Below are positions 59,244 through 64,000 of a stretch of DNA of 64,000 nucleotides, piece after piece (the stretch's first letter is position 1; every line of letters starts with the position of its first letter). The DNA lies in the NCBI RefSeq assembly GCF_009389715.1, contig NC_052399.1:14945646-15009645 (forward strand), given 5' to 3'. Origin of the DNA: Phoenix dactylifera. Lineage: Eukaryota; Streptophyta; Magnoliopsida; Arecales; Arecaceae. The notes beneath the pieces were generated by a model. That model had not been told where the DNA came from. It ran no database searches and worked only from the letters and a program-made list of their open reading frames with translations. The position numbers and the translations under genes were made by a program.

Positions 59244-61390
59244 TTTTTTTTTTTTTTTGGTAGAAACGGCATTTCATATAACTCTAACTTGAGTACATCC
59301 AGCCAAATCAAAGGAAAGCAAAGAGTAAAAGGTGGGAGGAATATCTCCTACAGATGTCCATATGACCTCTCCTGAATGCCGGGCAACAAAAGAGGCAACC
59401 CAGTCTGCCACACTGTTCGCCTCCCGAAAAACATGTGCGGCCTGGAAGTCACTCAGCTCCTGAGCCAATCGCCTAACCTCACGGATGAGGGGATGACTAT
59501 CACCAAATCTGTCCACTCCTCGTATCCAATCGATCACCACAGAGGAGTCTCCCTCAAGACATATATGCTCAGCACGAAGTACCCGCCTCGCATATGCTAT
59601 GCCCTCCCAGGCTGCCCGCAGCTCTGCCCCAACTGCGGTAAATCCCGGCGTACGGCACCCACCAGCAGCAATCAGCCTACCCCGATGGTCTCTGATAACA
59701 AAGCCAGCTCCTCCTGACACCCCGTCCACCGACATACTACCATCAAAATTCACTTTTAGATAACCAAGGGGTGGGGGTACCCAAGAAACTAGGGCAAACC
59801 TGGGCGCTGTGGCAGCTGAAAGAGTACCCCAGATGTCCCTGGCTATCTCAGAAGTGAAGCTAATGGCAGCTGTGGTAACCTCCCTGGCATAACGCATGGC
59901 TCTGTCCACCACCATCCGTGGGGGTAATCGCCTACCCTCAAAGATGCTAGCATTCCTGTCCAACCAAATAGAATAAGCCATATATACCCAGCAAATGCCG
60001 GCCTCAACAGTGTTAGGCCTCCTCATGGAAACCCTCAACCAGTGAATCAGATCCTGTGTCGACTCGACTGAATGGGGTAATACGGATGGTGATAGGCGCC
60101 AAATCTCCCTAGCTCTGGGACACTGCAGAAGAGCGTGATCAATCGTCTCCTCGGTTTCCGAGCACTCCTCACAACACTGAGTAATCCTCATACCTCGCCT
60201 AACAAGCAAGCTCCTGGTCGGTAGGCAGCCCCATGCCACCTTCCAGATGAAGAGCGCCACCCGTGGGTGAACCCGCAACCTCCAAATCCATCCTCCCTCT
60301 ATCTGCCGTGCTGGCTCTCGGCACAGAAAAGTGTGAATATCCCTGGCCCGCACCTGAGATCGCCCTGACGGCATCCAAACTAGTCTATCCAACCCCCCTC
60401 GGGCAGGGATATGTAGGGCCAGGATCATCTCTGCCAACTGCTCCCCAAAGGTCTCTCTGATCAACTCCATCCTCCAGCGATCACCCTCTGGCTCCATAAG
60501 ATCTCTGACCCTGAGGCCGGCTAACCTCGAAGTATCCACCATAACTGGTAATCTGCTAATAGGCTGCTTCGTCACCCAGCAATCCTCCAACACATCAATG
60601 GACCGCCCATCTCCAATGGCCCATCTAATCGCGGGAAGCACCAGCCCTGCCCTGGCACAAATCTCTCTCCAAACCGGTGAATGGCGACGACCAGCATAGG
60701 ACCCAGGCACTAGGACGCCATACTTGGCCCTCATCAGTGAAGACCACATGCCACTAGGCTCCAGCACAAATCTAGCAGCGTGCCGTGCCGCTAGGACCTC
60801 CCGTCTCGCCACCAAGGACTGCACCCCCAATCCACCATATCTCGTGGGCTGACATACAACCTCCCAAGCCATAAGAGGGATACCCCCCCCCCCCCCGTCT
60901 CTGTTCCTCCCCCAAATAAAGTTCCTATAGATCTGCTCAATTTTCCTCACTGTCGCTACTGGAATAAGGGAGTTAGATAGTAGATAGACAGGGATAGAGG
61001 AAAGAACTGACCGTACCAGGGTAATCCTGCCCATCATGGATAATGAGTGTATTTGCCATCCCTCCAACCTGCGCCTGATACTGAGCTCGAGAGAAGTACA
61101 ATCACTGCTGCGTAAGCGCTGACCGGAGATCGGTACTCCCAAATACCTCAACGTGCCCTCCTGCTCACCCACTCCCAGAATCTCCAAAATGGAGGTCTTC
61201 ACAGTCAGTTTGGTCTTCGGGCTGAAAATAATTGCTGACTTAGATAAATTGACCCGTTGACCAGACATAGAGCAATAATCTCGAAGAATCCTCCAAATAC
61301 TCAGTGCAGCCTGCCTAGTCGCCCGGACTAACAAGAGGCAGTCATCAGCAAAAAGCAAATGTGAAATCGGTGTAGCCTCCGCCACCGGCC
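59244..61390 (-). mobile_element. L1-type LINE with RNase H, interrupted on its 5' side
   Basis: Minus-strand LINE whose poly-A tail appears as 15 Ts at 59244-59258, followed by a very short 3' UTR. It holds the second half of ORF2, from reverse-transcriptase motif C onward. The 5' side stops exactly where a copia LTR begins, so the element was cut by that insertion and not truncated during its own integration. The rest should lie beyond the copia element, outside the window. Confidence 0.85.
59274..61390 (-). CDS. LINE ORF2, C-terminal part: reverse transcriptase, zf-RVT, RNase H
   Basis: An open frame of about 705 LINE codons, with about 20 further codons at its start read from the neighbouring LTR (to 61448). 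Numbering is from that upstream Met. The RT motif FADD is at 33-36, followed by the thumb region with FIWG near 177-180. The zf-RVT domain (about 386-450) has Cys426, Cys429, His438 and Cys443. The RNase H domain (about 565-690) has Asp569, Glu609, Asp634 and Asp682. The order RT, zf-RVT, RNase H is typical of plant L1-like ORF2. A run of 14 Cs on the + strand (60883-60896) encodes a Gly stretch. The frame is free of stops, so the element is fairly young, but it lacks the endonuclease and most of the RT. Confidence 0.85.
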
Positions 61391-63489
61391 TGTTAGATGT
61401 ATGCCCTAGAAGCCAATTTGGTTGACACATTGTTGATTCTAGGGACATAATTTTGTACTTGACTATTTATTATTGAATAAATAAAAGGCATCTTTTCATT
61501 CATATTGTTTATGTGTCTATGAATCGTCCAAGAAATTAATAAGATGATGATACATATTCTCAAGAGTTGAGAATTTGAGCCATGTATCATTGGTGATTAG
61601 TTTCTAAATGCTCTTGATCAATGGATCATCACGAGGACGGTGATCGATCCGATCAGTGCACAGATCACTTTCCCTCTGGATGGACGAGACTTGAGTCCAC
61701 AGTGTAGGGACACTGAAGTGATAGTGCAGGTGCTTGTTAGAGAACAAGGGTACTGAGCGTGACCAAGACAAGAAGTCACTTGGATGTCTATCCACTCGTC
61801 AGTGACTTGCTTGATGTTGCAGTAGTGTGACTGGTCCTTTGACCTGCGGTGCTTCGGCTACTCACAGTGAGGTTATTGTAGTTTGACTGCACACATACAT
61901 GGTCTCTAGCCATATGGGTCCATGCAGTGTAGATTGGCTGCAGTAAGTTTACTGTAGGAGTAGGGTATGCACCTATATGGAATCTATCGACCTTGATAGA
62001 TAAGGAGAGATCCTATGTGATTTATAAGACTGAGTTCGTAAGACCTCGGCCGGGGCAGTATGCACAGTAGAGAAAGAGTTTTCCACTCTCGAACTTAAGT
62101 CGAATAAATTTTGACATATGACAGACGAAGGGGTTTGACGAGTTATCCATGACCTCCGTCTTGTAGGGATCCACGATAGAAGGACTGTAACACATGACAA
62201 CTGCACCTAGAGGTTCATCATTCTATTCTGCTGGGTAGCCACTACATGCTGCTAGGTATCACTGGTGGATGGTGGGACTCATAGGGATTATCTTGATGAT
62301 CGATAAACCCTAATGAGTAGAGTTGGAATCGTTCCAACCCATTGAAAGGAGTTCTCAATGATACTGAGATGGAGATCTCAATATGTCTCATTACCAGTCA
62401 GATTAGAACCTATGAGGTCACACACATTAGAGGTTCTGATTATTAGGATTGTCGATTTGTGATTTGGAATCACAATGTCAATTGTCAATAAGATTGATGT
62501 ACAAAATAACCCACTAAGAGTTAGTGAGTTAAATGGAAGAATTAAATAATTATAATTAGATTATAATTAAGTCTTTTGCTGATTAATTGAGTCAAATTAT
62601 GTTGGGTCTGACCCAAAGAAATTTGACTCAAATCCTAGTCAAAAGTTGGCTAGATCGAGTCCTTGAAAATCCTGCCAAATTCAGCCTTTTTCCTATTATT
62701 GGAGCCTCCCTCTTGATGCCTTATTTTGAGGGGTCAAAATAGGCAAGAGGGGGCAGCCAAGAGGACAAGGAGGGGCGTGGCCCCCTCTCCTTCTTTGCTG
62801 GGAGCCAACGCCCCTTGATTCTTTGGGGCCCGCCAATAAAGAAAGGCACCAGGAAACCTATTAGGAATAGGTTTCCTGGCGCATAGGGTTTTGAACCCCA
62901 TAAAAAGGGAGCCCCACGTCCCATGTTTGAAGAGAAGAACTTCTCCCAGCCGTGGGGCAGCAAGAAGGAATTTTTGGGATTTTTAAATCAGCAAATAGGG
63001 AGAGAAAAGAATAAAAAAAGGTGAAGGGTTTTCTTCTTCCTTTTGAAGGCTGCACAAGGTGGGATCCTTGTGATTTCTTCTTCCTTCTTCTTCGACATCC
63101 AAGAGAGGCTTTTGCAAGGAGCTAGCACCCCGGTGAAGCCCCATCTCTGATCTTCAGCAACGTCGTGTGGATACTTGTAGAGGCCGGACGTTTGTGCGGC
63201 TACAAGGAACCAAACCACGATCATCGGTTGCGGTGTTCTTCTACCCGCACAAAGGTGAAGATGAGATCTTCATTTGAAATTTTATATTTCTGATTTTCTA
63301 GTAGTTTAACAATTCATAATTAATTATTAGATCTTAGTTTAGTCCCCATCTTAATTCAAAAGGGTTCTGAATCGTTTTGATTCAGAAAAATTTTGAAATC
63401 TACCCGATCCTGTTCCGGCGTATGCGATGCACCGGGCCCGGCATGCGGATTCCGCCGCGAACGTCGCGCCGCTGTGGGGCAATCCAACA
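61391..63489 (+). mobile_element. 5' LTR of a Ty1/copia element running off the right edge
   Basis: It starts TGTTAGATGTATGCCCTAGA and ends CCAACA, 2099 bp, followed directly by a primer-binding site. The 5' end resembles the long LTRs of the Angela/BARE-type copia lineage, which is from memory and not searched. A TATA-like box lies near 62899. It inserted in the LINE. The 5-bp target is expected to be the bases just before 61391 (cggcc), whose partner would lie beyond the window. It looks well preserved as far as visible. Confidence 0.85.
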
Positions 63490-63490
63490 G

Positions 63491-63507
63491 TGGTATCAGA
63501 GCCATGG
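63491..63507 (+). other. Primer-binding site, initiator tRNA-Met type
   Basis: TGGTATCAGAGCCATGG immediately after the LTR. It is complementary to the 3' end of initiator methionine tRNA, the usual primer of plant copia elements. Confidence 0.9.
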
Positions 63508-64000
63508 TTTTGGGGATCCAATTAAGATAATAGTTAATTAATTATGAATTAGTTCTGATTTTTTAATTATTATGCATGCTGAAAAATTCTGCGTGCTGAA
63601 ATTTTGTGTTGCTGAAAATTTTCAGCATGCTGATTTTGTTAGATCGATCATGCGATGTTAGTTTTAAAATTATGATATGATTATGATGTTTAAAATTAAG
63701 GTATTGCATGATCTGGATCTCAGATGGTTGCATAATAAAATTAAAATCAGATTAGATAAAATCATGCATGAGATGCATGTGGTGATGATCATAGGATTCA
63801 AACCCTTTTGGTATCGAATGTAATGACCTGCGATGTGATCTGTAATGTCATGTAATTTTGTAGATGCTTGCATGCATCTTATTTTATATTTTGAGAGGCC
63901 TGCGTGCCTCCTAAAAGGAGATGTAATTTATTTTATTTTTATTTTACATCTGGTTGTATTTCTGTGATGTGATGTACATCAACGATCAAGTTGAAGCAAA
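63508..64000 (+). mobile_element. Start of the copia internal region, no ORF within the window
   Basis: AT-rich leader with no long open frame before the window ends. gag-pol, if present, would begin further right. Confidence 0.6.

Noticed and set aside
1-64000. A biosynthetic cluster of different enzymes around CHS
   Set aside because: No other enzyme gene, regulator or transporter is seen. The window holds only CHS copies and repeats.
1-64000. tRNA, rRNA or microRNA genes
   Set aside because: No cloverleaf with a proper anticodon arm or rRNA motif was noticed. The TGGTATCAGAGC match at 63491 is a retroelement primer-binding site, not a tRNA gene.

Overview
The window looks like nuclear DNA of a flowering plant, most likely a monocot. 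The AT-rich intergenic sequence is full of LTR-retrotransposon remains, the only host genes are GC-rich and have one small intron, and an RNase H-bearing plant LINE lies at the right end. A palm or related commelinid would fit, but that is inference. The host genes form a tandem array of five chalcone synthase (CHS, type III polyketide synthase) copies, all on the + strand, starting at 11033, 24826, 39408, 49120 and 54370. Each has the classical CHS layout: exon 1 of 178 nt, an intron of about 355 bp splitting the Cys60 codon, exon 2 of 992 nt, and a 389-residue product.

Layout. Positions 1-13312 (unit A, CHS1) and 13863-27110 (unit B, CHS2) are near-identical tandem units of about 13.8 kb. 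Each carries the same 2.9-kb solo LTR at the same site. Unit C (27111-39407, leading to CHS3) has the same ancestral spacer but is bulked by two solo LTRs of its own and a GC-rich minisatellite insertion. Unit D (40945-49119, leading to CHS4) and unit E (50642-54369, leading to CHS5) are shorter, and several of their deletion junctions carry short direct repeats. After CHS5 the spacer runs to 59090 and jumps into a gene-less scrap of CHS 3' flank. A minus-strand LINE follows (59244-61390), itself interrupted by a Ty1/copia element whose 5' LTR (61391-63489) and primer-binding site are present before the window ends.

State of the genes. CHS1, CHS2 and CHS5 are intact and keep every canonical CHS active-site residue (Cys164, Phe215, Phe265, His303, Asn336, plus Thr132, Ser133, Thr194, Thr197, Gly256, Ser338). 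CHS4 lacks one base just after the catalytic Cys codon. CHS3 carries roughly 25-30 single-base insertions or deletions and almost no substitutions, which looks more like uncorrected long-read consensus than natural decay. The copies are mosaics: promoter type, intron indels and 3'-flank variants group the genes differently, as gene conversion and unequal crossing-over would produce.

How they work together. All copies would encode the same enzyme, which joins 4-coumaroyl-CoA with three malonyl-CoA to make naringenin chalcone, the entry step to flavonoids. Their likely difference is regulatory. The CHS2 and CHS5 promoters have a consensus H-box, an overlapping AC-I MYB site and a TACGTA A-box. 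The CHS1, CHS3 and CHS4 promoters lack all three. I found no undescribed system, no RNA gene and no other convincing protein-coding host gene.
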